10,901 nucleotides of DNA from Nitriliruptoraceae bacterium (lineage in GTDB: Bacteria > Actinomycetota > Nitriliruptoria > Nitriliruptorales > Nitriliruptoraceae): assembly GCA_003554005.1 (NCBI GenBank), contig PWEU01000370.1:1-10901 (forward strand), given 5' to 3'. This document shows, one piece after another, positions 1-7,211 of this stretch. The notes beneath the pieces are model-generated. The model did no database searches. It had not been told where the DNA came from and saw nothing but the letters and a program-made list of their open reading frames with translations. Both the position numbers and the translations under genes were made by a program. Every line of letters begins with the position of its first letter. Within the stretch, counting starts at the first letter, position 1.

Positions 1-764
1 CCGGCGGCCCCGGCCGCCAGCAGTTCGGCGAAGAGCTCCTGGGTCTCGGGTGAGGGGTTGGTCCCGAGCTCCTCCGCGAGCAGCGCCCGCAGCATGCCGT
101 AGTTCCGCAGGGCCTCGGCGTCATCACCCGCCGCGGCTTCGGCTCGCATGAGGTGGCGGTAGCCCGACTCCCGGAAGGGAGCCAGCGAGATGAGGCGTCG
201 CGCCGCGTGGGCCGCGAGGCGGTGATCGCCCCGGGCCAGGTTGACCTCGCACAGCACGTCGTGGGCTCGGATCGCGAGGTGGTCGAGCTGGGCCCGCAGC
301 TCGTCGATCCACGGTCGATCCTCACCTTCGAGGAGGGGACGGCCGGTGGGGGCCGCGGCCACCGTCGCCTCGGACCACGCGGCAGCGGTGTCACCGCCAC
401 GCCGGGCACCCTCGGCCCGGTCCACCGCGTTGGCGGCCGCCTCCAGGTCGACCCACACGTGGCCGAGTTCCGCCTGGTAGCAGCCGGCCTCGCGACGTAG
501 ACCCGTGGCACCCCCCTCGTCGAGCACCGCTCGCAGCTTGCTGACGATCACACGGAGCGAGGGCTCCCAGCTGCGTGGGAGCTCGTCGCCCCACAGCGCG
601 GCCGCGAGCTCGCCGACCGGGATCGGGCGGTGCCGGTGCGCGAGGAGGTAGACCAGGGCGAGCCGCCCCTGGCGGCCGGGGAGGGCGGCCTGGTCCACCA
701 GGCGTCGTCCCTCGACCACCACGCGCCCGGTGAGGTAGAACCGTGCTCGGGGGGACGCCAACAT
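1..764 (-). CDS. SARP-type transcriptional regulator (winged helix + BTAD), partial at left edge
   Basis: About 254 residues are visible, read from the ATG at 764; the gene continues past base 1. Residues about 8-100 form an OmpR-like winged-helix DNA-binding domain, including the stretches GRLALVYLLAHRHRPIPVGE, LAAALWGDELP and SLRVIVSKLRAVLDE. Residues about 104-250 form a bacterial transcriptional activator domain (BTAD, TPR-like) ending in the typical LGTNPSPETQELF. Family members are DNA-binding activators, often of secondary metabolism; larger AfsR-like members continue into an ATPase domain, and whether this one does lies outside the window. An in-frame GTG lies directly before the ATG (767-765). 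GAGG sits 8 bases before the ATG and 5 before the GTG, so either could be used. The gene is divergent from the DUF1059 pair with only about 54 bases between them, so the promoters must nearly overlap; that it regulates its neighbour is inference. Confidence 0.88.
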   Translation of the reverse strand, partial: MLASPRARFYLTGRVVVEGRRLVDQAALPGRQGRLALVYLLAHRHRPIPVGELAAALWGDELPRSWEPSLRVIVSKLRAVLDEGGATGLRREAGCYQAELGHVWVDLEAAANAVDRAEGARRGGDTAAAWSEATVAAAPTGRPLLEGEDRPWIDELRAQLDHLAIRAHDVLCEVNLARGDHRLAAHAARRLISLAPFRESGYRHLMRAEAAAGDDAEALRNYGMLRALLAEELGTNPSPETQELFAELLAAGAA

Positions 765-818
765 CACACCAACCTCGTTCCGTCAGCATGGCGGGAGTCT
801 GGCAGGTCGGAGGGCCCC

Positions 819-980
819 TTGGCTGGGAACGCGAAGATCATCACCTGCCCCTGCGGGTTCATCCTGCACGGCGGGGACGACGAAGAGGTGGTGGCTGCAG
901 CGCAGTCCCACGCTCGCGAGATCCACGCGCAGTCGCTCAGCCGCGACCAGGCCCTGGCGATGGCCAGACCCGCTGGCTGA
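819..980 (+). CDS. DUF1059 small protein, copy 1 (53 aa)
   Basis: This is a 53-residue protein with the DUF1059 pattern. It has an N-terminal CPCGF (C10, C12), then an acidic GGDDEEVVAAAQ, then HAREIH (H31, H36). DUF1059 is a family of small proteins of unknown function; the paired Cys and His residues suggest a metal site, which is inference. I chose the TTG at 819 because GGAGGG lies 4 bases upstream and because the family usually begins a few residues before the Cys motif. The frame is open further upstream to 630, but that part is antisense to the SARP gene and shows no homology. A second, diverged DUF1059 gene follows after 42 bases, so the two probably share a transcript. Confidence 0.8.
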   Translation: MAGNAKIITCPCGFILHGGDDEEVVAAAQSHAREIHAQSLSRDQALAMARPAG

Positions 981-981
981 C

Positions 982-997
982 CGCGGACGCGTCCGCG
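982..997 (+). repeat. 16-bp perfect palindrome between the two DUF1059 genes
   Basis: CGCGGACG followed directly by its reverse complement CGTCCGCG, starting two bases after the stop codon of the first DUF1059 gene. With no loop it fits a dimeric protein binding site better than a terminator. No family can be assigned. Confidence 0.5.
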
Positions 998-1022
998 CGT
1001 CCGCCTACCCGAAGGAGCGAGG

Positions 1023-1202
1023 ATGGAACTCGAACTGCGCTGTGGCGATGTCGTGCCGGGATGCGAGGGCGGGGTGACCGGTGCCGACCGGGACGAGGTG
1101 CTGGGTAGGGCGGCCGCCCACGCCCGAGAGGCGCACGGCCTCGTGGAGCTCGATGAGCCGCCCGCTGCCGCCGTCGCGGCTGCCATCCATCCGGTGGGCT
1201 GA
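1023..1202 (+). CDS. DUF1059 small protein, copy 2 (59 aa)
   Basis: A 59-residue protein starts at the ATG at 1023, with a textbook AAGGAG (1012-1017) five bases upstream. It begins MELELRCGDVVPGC, the arrangement seen in one DUF1059 subtype (Cys-x6-Cys rather than Cys-x-Cys), followed by ADRDEVLGRAAAHAREAHG with the conserved paired histidines. It is a diverged tandem partner of the gene at 819-980: the HARE-x-H block is shared while the Cys spacing differs, so the two copies belong to different subtypes rather than being a recent duplication. The C-terminus is Ala/Pro-rich. The function of the family is unknown. Confidence 0.78.
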   Translation: MELELRCGDVVPGCEGGVTGADRDEVLGRAAAHAREAHGLVELDEPPAAAVAAAIHPVG

Positions 1203-1336
1203 GGCGGGTCGGCGCGGCTGACGACGGCTGGTCTGACAGCACCGCCCGTTCGTCCACTCGCCGTGCTCCCTGGGCTCGTACGGTCGCGTGCCACGATCGA
1301 CCGAGGGGAGACCGCGGCCCGCTACCGCTGGCGGCC

Positions 1337-1932
1337 GTGGGTGCGGATGCGGTCCCCGCTGATCTCGCGCCCGTCCGCTCGGCGTTGGTCGAACGACGTG
1401 CCGCGGTGCTGGACGCGGAGTTCGAGCAGCGCCTCGCCGCCGTCCAGGCCGACCTGGCCGCGGCCCTTGACCGGATCGCCGGGTGGGAGGTCGACGGCGA
1501 CGATTTCGAGGTGGTCCAGGGCGGGTTCGCCAGGACGTACCGGCGTGCGCGTGACCGCATGGACGACGCCTACGAGGAGGCGACCTCCGAGGCGTTCCAC
1601 CTGTGGCGCAAGCGCGTGAAGTGCCACCGCTACCACGTGCGGTTGCTGCAGGACCTGTGGCCTGGGATGCTGCGCGCTCGTCGCCAGGAGCTCCACGAGC
1701 TGACCGACCTCCTCCGCGACGACCACGATCTCGCGGTGCTGCGTCCGGACCTGGTCGCCGAACCCGATCGCTACGGCGGCGTCGACGGTGTGACCACCGT
1801 GTGCGCCCTGCTGGACCGGCGGCGTGCCGAGCTCCAGGCAGCCGCGGAGCCCCTGGGCCGCAGGTGCTTCGCGGCGCCGCTGGTAGCTTGCCCGCGTCGG
1901 ACCCAGCCTGGCCGGTGCGGTCGCTGCCGTGA
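1337..1932 (+). pseudogene. CHAD-domain protein remnant (C-terminal half)
   Basis: The frame from the GTG at 1337 carries the distal half of a CHAD domain, an alpha-helical domain with conserved histidines that binds polyphosphate. Recognisable pieces are FHLWRKRVKCHRYHVRLLQD, a basic/His helix, then ELTDLLRDDHDLAVLR and LLDRRRAELQAAAEPLGRR. The N-terminal half of the domain (the usual IHEARK...LR...RDA helices) is absent: no frame in 1204-1336 resembles it, and no good ribosome binding site precedes the GTG. The similarity ends near 1880. The same frame stays open to the TGA at 2209 but becomes a Cys/Arg/Pro-rich string without family character. A frame switch near 1880 would give a short tail ending at the TGA at 1932, as expected for a CHAD C-terminus. 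I read this as a decayed gene; a short functional protein is the alternative. Confidence 0.6.
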
Positions 1933-2184
1933 TCCGAGCCGGCGGTTCGGTGGTGCCCGCCCACGGCGATGGACCCGGAGGTGGGGAAGGCAGTCGGGAG
2001 GAGGGGGCATGGTCGCGGTAGCTGGCCCCGAAGGGCGACAGCGTTGCTCGCTCGAGCGGCGATCCATCCGCGACGTCGTCCTCGGGGTCCTCGAGGCGGC
2101 GGCTCCGGGGTCGAAGCAGGTCCGGAGCAGCCAGCCGTTGCCGGCGGTGCACTGCGCCTCCGTGGCTGCACCCCAGGTGTGGCA

Positions 2185-2203
2185 CCGGCCGCACGGCGGC
2201 CGG
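2185..2203 (+). promoter_or_regulatory. GC hairpin directly upstream of the ThrE-like gene
   Basis: CCGGCCGC, loop ACG, GCGGCCGG: a perfect 8-bp stem ending nine bases before the GTG at 2213. It lies where a Shine-Dalgarno sequence would normally be, and no purine-rich site is visible there. It may be the end of upstream transcription or a brake on translation initiation. The preceding stretch 1933-2184 holds nothing I can identify. Confidence 0.35.
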
Positions 2204-2212
2204 GCCTGAACC

Positions 2213-4165
2213 GTGGCCCTCTCCCGGCGATGGTGTGCACGGTCCTCGATCGTGGTGCTGTCGCTGGGCTGCCTGGCGGCGATACCGCTGTCGGTGGAGG
2301 GCGCTGAGGCCTGGGACGGCGGCGGCGCTCCGGGCGGGGGCGCAGCGCTGTGGCTTGCTGCCGAAGAGGGGGCGGAGCCGGCGCCGCTCACCGACGGGGA
2401 GGCGCCGAGCGCGCCGACCCGATCGGCGGACGAACCGCTCCCCGGCGATGAGCCGGCCGTCGACAACGAGGCCGAGCCCGACGGGAACGAGGTGGACCCC
2501 GGCACCGACGAGGACGGCGAGGATGTCGAGGAGGAGCTGGAGGAGGATCGTCCGGCCCCGGGACCCAGCACCCCGGCCGTGCGCGCGTCCTCCATCCCGC
2601 TCGGTTCCGTCCTGCTGGCCGTCGTGGTCCTGCTGGTCGGTGCGGTCGGCCTCGCCCGGTTGGTCGGGCGGCGGCCGCACCACCGGCCGGCAGCATCGGC
2701 ACCGGCGATGCCGCTCCGGGGCACGAGCGCCACGACCGCCGCCTCGGAGGGCCAGCCGTTACCGGTCGACCCGCCACCGTCGGCCGGTGTGCCGCCCCCC
2801 GCCACACGGCCTGACTCCCCGCCGCCGTCGGCGGCGGAGGCGCTGCCACCCACCGACGTGTCGTCAGCGGCGCCGGGACCGCGGACCGTCCCGGGCATCA
2901 GCGAAGTGGCGAGCGTCGACCGCTGGGCCTTGGACCTCCTCCTCGAGGTCGGCAAGGCGTTGATCGACAGCGGGGATGCCGTCAGTCACGTGCATGACGT
3001 GCTGGGGCGGATCGCCACGGTCCACGGTGGTTCGCAGGTGGGGATCATCGTGCTGCCGACCGCCCTCATCGTGTCCATGCCCGAGGGCGACACCGTCGAG
3101 ACGGAGGTCGCGCCCGCGGGGCAGCAGGCGTTACGTCTGGACCAGGTCGACGAGGTGGTGCAGATCGCGACGGCCGCGGAGGAGGGACGACTCACCCCGA
3201 AGGAGGGCATCGCCGCGATCGCTGCGATCCGGGAGCGTCCGCCCCCGGCGTCGAACAGGACCCGTGTCGGCGGGGACGTGCTGATCACGGTCGGTCTCGC
3301 CATGCTGCTGCGCGGCGGTGCGCTGGAGCTCCTCGTCGCCGCCGGTCTCGGCGTCGGCGTCGGCGTCCTCCAGCTCGCCACCTACCGGTTCCGCGGCTCC
3401 TACCAGCCGGTTCTCCCGGTCGTCGCCGCCTTCGGTGTCGCCGCGGGGGTGTTCGGACTCGGACGTCTGCTCCCGGAGCTGGCGATGTTCCCGCCGCTGG
3501 TCTCGCCCCTCATCGCCTTCCTCCCGGGTGCCATCCTGACGACCGCGGTGTTCGAGCTGTCGACCGGACACGTCATCTCCGGGTCGGGGCGGTTGGCCGC
3601 CGGCATGCTGCGGCTGGTCCTGCTTGCCCTCGGCATCCTCGCCGCCGCTCAACTGCTCGGTGTCCCGGCTGCGGAGGTCACCGACGTGAGCGCGACGGCG
3701 GTCAGCGTCCTGGAGCCCTGGGTGGGGGTCGCGGTGTTCGGGATCGGGGTGGTGGTGTTCCACGGGGTGCGTCGCGCGTCGTTGGCCTGGATCCTGATAG
3801 TCCTCTACGTGGCCTACGCCGGCCAGGTGCTCGGCGGGCTCCTCTTCGGGACCACGCTGTCGGCGTTCTTCGGTGCGCTGGCCATGACCCCGGTCGCCAT
3901 GATCGTGGCCAGGCAGCACAACGGCCCCCCGGCACTGGTCAGCTTCATGCCGGGCTTCTGGCTCCTGGTTCCCGGTGCGCTCGGACTGGCCGGTATCACC
4001 AGCCTCCTGGATGAGGACCGGCTGCAGGGCATCGACTCGCTGGTGACGATGGGCACCTCGATGGTCGGCATCGCGCTCGGCGTCCTGCTGGGCATGATCG
4101 TCGGTGGTGAGCTCACCGCGAGACTGATGGGTACCTCGCGGTCCCAGGAACGTGCCGCGGCATGA
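2213..4165 (+). CDS. ThrE-family amino-acid exporter with N-terminal secretory/acidic extension
   Basis: A 650-residue protein. Residues about 236-636 match the ThrE (threonine/serine exporter, DUF1212) family. The cytosolic start is DLLLEVGKALIDSGDAVSHV. Polytopic membrane segments follow, with LPGAILTTAVFELSTGHVIS (438-457) and FMPGFWLLVPGALGLAG (578-594) as the family's repeated PG-containing signatures. Characterised ThrE exports L-threonine and L-serine driven by the membrane potential; the substrate here is inferred. The N-terminus is unusual: a signal-peptide-like segment (1-32, basic then hydrophobic, AxA-type end), an acidic Asp/Glu-rich stretch (51-112), a membrane helix (127-150), then a Pro/Ala/Ser-rich linker (155-225). 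The acidic part is probably outside the cell and the linker inside. GTG 2213 is chosen because it keeps the basic start of the signal peptide; no clear ribosome binding site precedes it. Confidence 0.85.
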   Translation: MALSRRWCARSSIVVLSLGCLAAIPLSVEGAEAWDGGGAPGGGAALWLAAEEGAEPAPLTDGEAPSAPTRSADEPLPGDEPAVDNEAEPDGNEVDPGTDEDGEDVEEELEEDRPAPGPSTPAVRASSIPLGSVLLAVVVLLVGAVGLARLVGRRPHHRPAASAPAMPLRGTSATTAASEGQPLPVDPPPSAGVPPPATRPDSPPPSAAEALPPTDVSSAAPGPRTVPGISEVASVDRWALDLLLEVGKALIDSGDAVSHVHDVLGRIATVHGGSQVGIIVLPTALIVSMPEGDTVETEVAPAGQQALRLDQVDEVVQIATAAEEGRLTPKEGIAAIAAIRERPPPASNRTRVGGDVLITVGLAMLLRGGALELLVAAGLGVGVGVLQLATYRFRGSYQPVLPVVAAFGVAAGVFGLGRLLPELAMFPPLVSPLIAFLPGAILTTAVFELSTGHVISGSGRLAAGMLRLVLLALGILAAAQLLGVPAAEVTDVSATAVSVLEPWVGVAVFGIGVVVFHGVRRASLAWILIVLYVAYAGQVLGGLLFGTTLSAFFGALAMTPVAMIVARQHNGPPALVSFMPGFWLLVPGALGLAGITSLLDEDRLQGIDSLVTMGTSMVGIALGVLLGMIVGGELTARLMGTSRSQERAAA

Positions 4166-4255
4166 AGCTGTCCCCGCCGGTTCGCGTCTCGGTGTGTTCG
4201 CAGGGGATCGCGGCCGTCGTGCGCCAGCGATAGGTAGGACGTGGCGGACCTGGGA

Positions 4256-4275
4256 CGTCTCGTTCGTCCGAGACG
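4256..4275. terminator. Weak hairpin between convergent ThrE-like and P450 genes
   Basis: CGTCTCG, six-base loop, CGAGACG. It lies in the 257-base gap between two genes that converge, where a bidirectional terminator is expected. The stem is short and has no T-run, so the assignment rests mainly on position. Nothing else stands out in 4166-4422. Confidence 0.3.
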
Positions 4276-4422
4276 ACCTACGCAGAGACGCGACGACGTA
4301 CCCGGCGGGCCCGGTGTCGGGGTGGAATGCTTCTGACAGCGCGCCAGCGCAACGGTCGCCAACGCCGCGTGTGACCGAGGCTCTGTGGGCTCCAGCAGAC
4401 CAGACCTGCCCCGCAGCGCCCC

Positions 4423-5673
4423 CTACGACACCAGATCCACCCCACGCCCCCCGACCTTCTGATGCACCTCGAGCCTGAGCGGGAGCTGGAGGAGGCCGTA
4501 GACCCCCGAGGGGGTGTCGAAGACCGGTTCACCCGCGAGCTCGATCCGCGCCACCCTGGAGCTCAGGACCGCGAGCGCCTCCTCGAGCTCCGCGCGTGCC
4601 AGGGCGTGACCGATACAGAAGTGGGCACCCGCACCGAAGGTGAGGTGGGCGCCGTCACCGCGGTCAGCGGTGATGTCGAACACCCCAGGACGGTCGTAGG
4701 TCCCCGGGTCCCGGTTGGCCGTCGCCGTGCAGGCGATCAGCAGCGTCCCCGCCGGCACGGTGATCCCGTCGAGGTCGAGCTCGGCGGTCGTCAGCCGGGC
4801 GGTGAACGGGGTGATGGGCTCATAGCGCAGCACCTCGGCCACCGCCGCGGGGACCAGCGTCGGGTCGTCGACGAGCAGGTCCCACTGCGCCGGGTGCTCC
4901 GCGAGCAGCCGGACGGCGTGGGCCAGCTGTGCCTGGGTGGTGTCGACGCCACCGACGAGCACGGAGCTGATCAGGGCTGCGGCATCGTCGTCGTCGAGCT
5001 CCCCGGCCGCGATCTGCGGCAGCAGATCAGCGAGGAGGCCTGTCGCCTCGGACGGGTCGGTGGTGAACAGCTCCTCGCGGACGTAGGCGTCGAACGCGGC
5101 CGCCGCTGCATGGATCTCCTCGAGGTGGACAGCGAGCTGCAGCGGGTCGAGCGCGGCCTGGATCCAGTAGGCCCACGCACCGAGCCGATGGGCATCACTC
5201 AGCGGCGCGCCGACGATCTCGGCGATCATCCGCGCCGGGTAGGGCTTGGCGACCGCGGAGACGAACTCCACCTCAGGGGTGGTGACGGCGTCCAACAGCT
5301 CCTCGAGGTGGTGGCGCATCGTCGGTCGCAGCTGCTCGGCGCGGGCGGGTCCGAGCGCATGGGAGACGAGCCGCCGCCGCGCCCGGTGCGCCTCTCCGGA
5401 CAGGCTCAGCAGGTTGCCAGCCAGGTAGCGGTGCACCGGCCCCTCGGTGACCCCCTGCAGCTCGAGCAGGGGGAGCGCCGGCATCGAGGTGTCGCGCGCC
5501 CGCAGCGCCGCCTCCACGGCACGGCGTGCCAGCACGAGGTAGCCGAGGCCCTCGATGCGGGCGAGCGGGTGCTGACGTACCAGCCCGTCGAGCACCTCGT
5601 GGTGTGATCCGGCCCGGCCGTCGAGGGCGTCCAGCCCGATGACAGGCAGATCGAGCGCATCGATACGTGGCAC
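4423..5673 (-). CDS. Cytochrome P450 (soluble bacterial class)
   Basis: A 416-residue P450 monooxygenase, normal length for the bacterial soluble class; it uses O2 and reductase-supplied electrons to oxidise an organic substrate that cannot be told from sequence. Counting from the GTG at 5673: C-helix H-x3-R around 96-100; I-helix GGVDTT (241-246), with the acid and threonine for oxygen activation; ExxR in EVLRYEP (280-283); and the haem loop FGAGAHFCIG (346-355), Cys 353 being the haem ligand. All key residues are present. I prefer GTG 5673 to the ATG at 5688: the ATG's first codons contain GGAGGG, which sits six bases before the GTG as an ideal ribosome binding site. No ferredoxin or reductase gene is adjacent, so electrons come from elsewhere. 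It faces the ThrE-like gene tail to tail. Confidence 0.93.
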   Translation of the reverse strand: MPRIDALDLPVIGLDALDGRAGSHHEVLDGLVRQHPLARIEGLGYLVLARRAVEAALRARDTSMPALPLLELQGVTEGPVHRYLAGNLLSLSGEAHRARRRLVSHALGPARAEQLRPTMRHHLEELLDAVTTPEVEFVSAVAKPYPARMIAEIVGAPLSDAHRLGAWAYWIQAALDPLQLAVHLEEIHAAAAAFDAYVREELFTTDPSEATGLLADLLPQIAAGELDDDDAAALISSVLVGGVDTTQAQLAHAVRLLAEHPAQWDLLVDDPTLVPAAVAEVLRYEPITPFTARLTTAELDLDGITVPAGTLLIACTATANRDPGTYDRPGVFDITADRGDGAHLTFGAGAHFCIGHALARAELEEALAVLSSRVARIELAGEPVFDTPSGVYGLLQLPLRLEVHQKVGGRGVDLVS

Positions 5674-5679
5674 GAGAGA

Positions 5680-5685
5680 CCCTCC
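5680..5685 (-). promoter_or_regulatory. Ribosome binding site fixing the P450 start
   Basis: GGAGGG on the minus strand, six bases before the GTG at 5673. It lies inside the coding sequence if the upstream ATG at 5688 is used, so it decides the start in favour of the GTG. Confidence 0.7.
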
Positions 5686-5889
5686 CATGGGCGGTGACCT
5701 GGCGCCCCTCCCTGGGCTACCGGGTGACCACTCTCACTGGTCGATGGCAACGGTAGCGACAGCCTCGCCGCCGGCCCGCAACGCCGCGGCCAGAGGTCGG
5801 CCGCAGGCCGCACAGATCACGCGAGACGGTTGACCCACCGCACCTGTCGGACCCCACCGCTCGACGGCGGGCTGCGGGCGAGGGGTCCG

Positions 5890-6153
5890 TCAGCGGCGAC
5901 GGTCGTTGAGATGTCCCGTCCGCTGGAGCACGAACAGCACGATCAACACGCCGATGATCGAGCCGATGATGCCGGCTCCACCGAGCCGGACGTCTCCGTC
6001 GAAGAGCAGCGACGCGAGCGTGCCGCCGAGCAGTGACCCCGCCATACCGAGCGCGGTCGTGCCGAGGCATCCCATCGGCTGGCGGCCGGGCATCAGCAGG
6101 CGTCCCAGGTAGCCCGCGATCGCGCCGAAGATGATGAAGCCCAGGAACCCCAC
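5890..6153 (-). CDS. GlsB/YeaQ/YmgE-family small stress-associated membrane protein
   Basis: An 87-residue protein with three hydrophobic segments and the family's glycine-rich pattern: GFIIFGAIAGYLGRLLMPGR near the N-terminus, GCLGTTALGMAGSLLGGTLA in the middle, and IIGSIIGVLIVLFVLQR before a short basic tail. This family (also called transglycosylase-associated, a name without proven activity) is widespread and often stress-induced; its molecular role is unknown. GTG 6153 is the start, with GAGGAGA seven bases upstream. It points away from the cyclic-nucleotide-binding gene, and the 189 bases between them must hold divergent promoters; I see no clear operator there. The P450 gene lies 216 bases downstream on the same strand with its own ribosome binding site. 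Confidence 0.88.
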   Translation of the reverse strand: MGFLGFIIFGAIAGYLGRLLMPGRQPMGCLGTTALGMAGSLLGGTLASLLFDGDVRLGGAGIIGSIIGVLIVLFVLQRTGHLNDRRR

Positions 6154-6342
6154 GGTGCACTCTCCTCGTCTCGTGCACAGAAGGTGCCACGCGTTGCGGG
6201 CCTCTATGGCGCTGCGAGACGGTCGCGCGGACTGTCGCTCGGCTGCTACTTCCCCGCCTTCGCGCCTGGGCAGCGGCCAGTCATCTGCCTTGACGCCGAC
6301 CCGGTCATCGGTGGGGTCCGCTGACGTGACCGGAGGAGCATC

Positions 6343-6826
6343 GTGTTCAAGCGACGGAAGACGCCATCCGAACGACTGCAGGCCAACCCTCTGTTGGAGG
6401 GCTGCAGGCAGCAGGAACTCCGGACCCTCGCCGAGCTCTCGTCACTGAGGACCTACGCAGCCGGAAGCGTGCTCATCGAGCAGGATTCACCGAGCGCTGA
6501 GATGTTCCTGATCGTCGACGGTTCCGTCGCCGTCACGAACGAGACCGAGGCCCTGGCGACCTTCGGAGCGGGCACCGTGCTGGGTGAGTCCGCGATCCTG
6601 GATCGGTGGTTACCACCGAAGGACCGGCGTTCGAAGTACGAGACGGCGAACGGCGACCGTCACCGCATCGTCGGAGGCGCCGGTCGAGGCAGTCGTCATC
6701 GAACCCGCACAGTTCGGACGGCTGCGTGACGAGGCGCCGGGGGTGGCCCGGCGGCTGACGGACGAGCTGCGTCGTCGGGTCCGCGACGACGACTCCGAAC
6801 CGGGGCCCGCGAGCGTCCAACTGTAG
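6343..6826 (+). pseudogene. Cyclic-nucleotide-binding domain protein, frameshifted
   Basis: A stand-alone cNMP-binding (Crp-like) domain of about 160 residues is split over two frames. Frame 1, from GTG 6343 (GGAGGA at 6332-6337), gives an N-terminal helix, SVLIEQDSPSAEMFLIVDGS (beta-roll start) and FGAGTVLGESAILDR, the first half of the phosphate-binding cassette. Homology then continues in the next frame from about 6644 as RRTATVTASSEAPVEAVVIE, QFGRLRDEAPGVARRLTDEL and a short tail ending at the TAG at 6826. The first frame alone runs on to 6729 as a Lys/Arg-rich nonsense tail. Family members normally go from GE-x-A-(I/L)-L directly to R-x-A-T-V, so the roughly 37 bases 6607-6643 (3n+1) look extra. 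No DNA-binding helix-turn-helix follows, so the parent was not a full Crp regulator. A sequencing error is the alternative to true decay. Confidence 0.75.
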
Positions 6827-6975
6827 GTCCCATGGAGGTCGTTGCGGCTCCTGGCGCCGACGACGGCAGGCCGGTTGTTCGCCCACGCGGCCGCGGGCCG
6901 TGGACATCGTCACGGTCCAGAACCAAGCCCCTTCCGAACCCCGGGCACCCATCCCCAACGTGAGGAAGACCCTCC

Positions 6976-7200
6976 ATGCTCGTCAAGCAGATGCACCAAC
7001 TCGGTATCACCAGCGACGTTCTACAGGTCCTCGGTTTCGCCTCGATCTTCGCGAGCATCGCCACCTGGCGGGGCGCCAAGAAGTCCGGCGATGCCGCTCA
7101 CGCGGAACGGTTCGGCATCTTCGTCGGGCTGTGGGCACCGACCTTCTTCGCCCTGGCCAGCGAGGTCGCGGTCGCCGAGAACAGCGGCAACGACACCTGA
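6976..7200 (+). CDS. Small two-helix membrane protein, unrecognised
   Basis: A 74-residue protein starting at ATG 6976 behind GAGGAAG. It has two hydrophobic segments, about 16-31 (LQVLGFASIFASIATW) and about 47-64 (FGIFVGLWAPTFFALASEVA region), separated by a basic/polar loop RGAKKSGDAAHAE, with a short polar C-terminus. I do not recognise a named family. The ORF has good codon character, an unambiguous start and a hairpin directly after its stop, so it is likely a real single-gene transcript. The 149 bases between it and the broken cNMP gene show nothing identifiable. Confidence 0.7.
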   Translation: MLVKQMHQLGITSDVLQVLGFASIFASIATWRGAKKSGDAAHAERFGIFVGLWAPTFFALASEVAVAENSGNDT

Positions 7201-7211
7201 TCGGCGCGGGT

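Noticed and set aside
819..1202. DUF1059 pair as a toxin-antitoxin module
   Set aside because: The two genes are paralogous members of one family, neither resembles a known toxin, and nothing in the sequence supports such a role.
1005..2955. Several long minus-strand frames over the CHAD remnant and the ThrE start
   Set aside because: They are Arg/Pro/Ser/Gly-rich strings typical of antisense frames at this GC content, with no motifs and no ribosome binding sites that fit.
4462..5607. 381-residue plus-strand open frame antisense to the P450
   Set aside because: The composition is Arg/Gly/Val-rich with no family match; the minus strand carries every P450 signature.
6832..6963. 43-codon frame from the ATG at 6832
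   Set aside because: No convincing ribosome binding site, and the Arg/Pro/Ser-rich composition shows no family resemblance.
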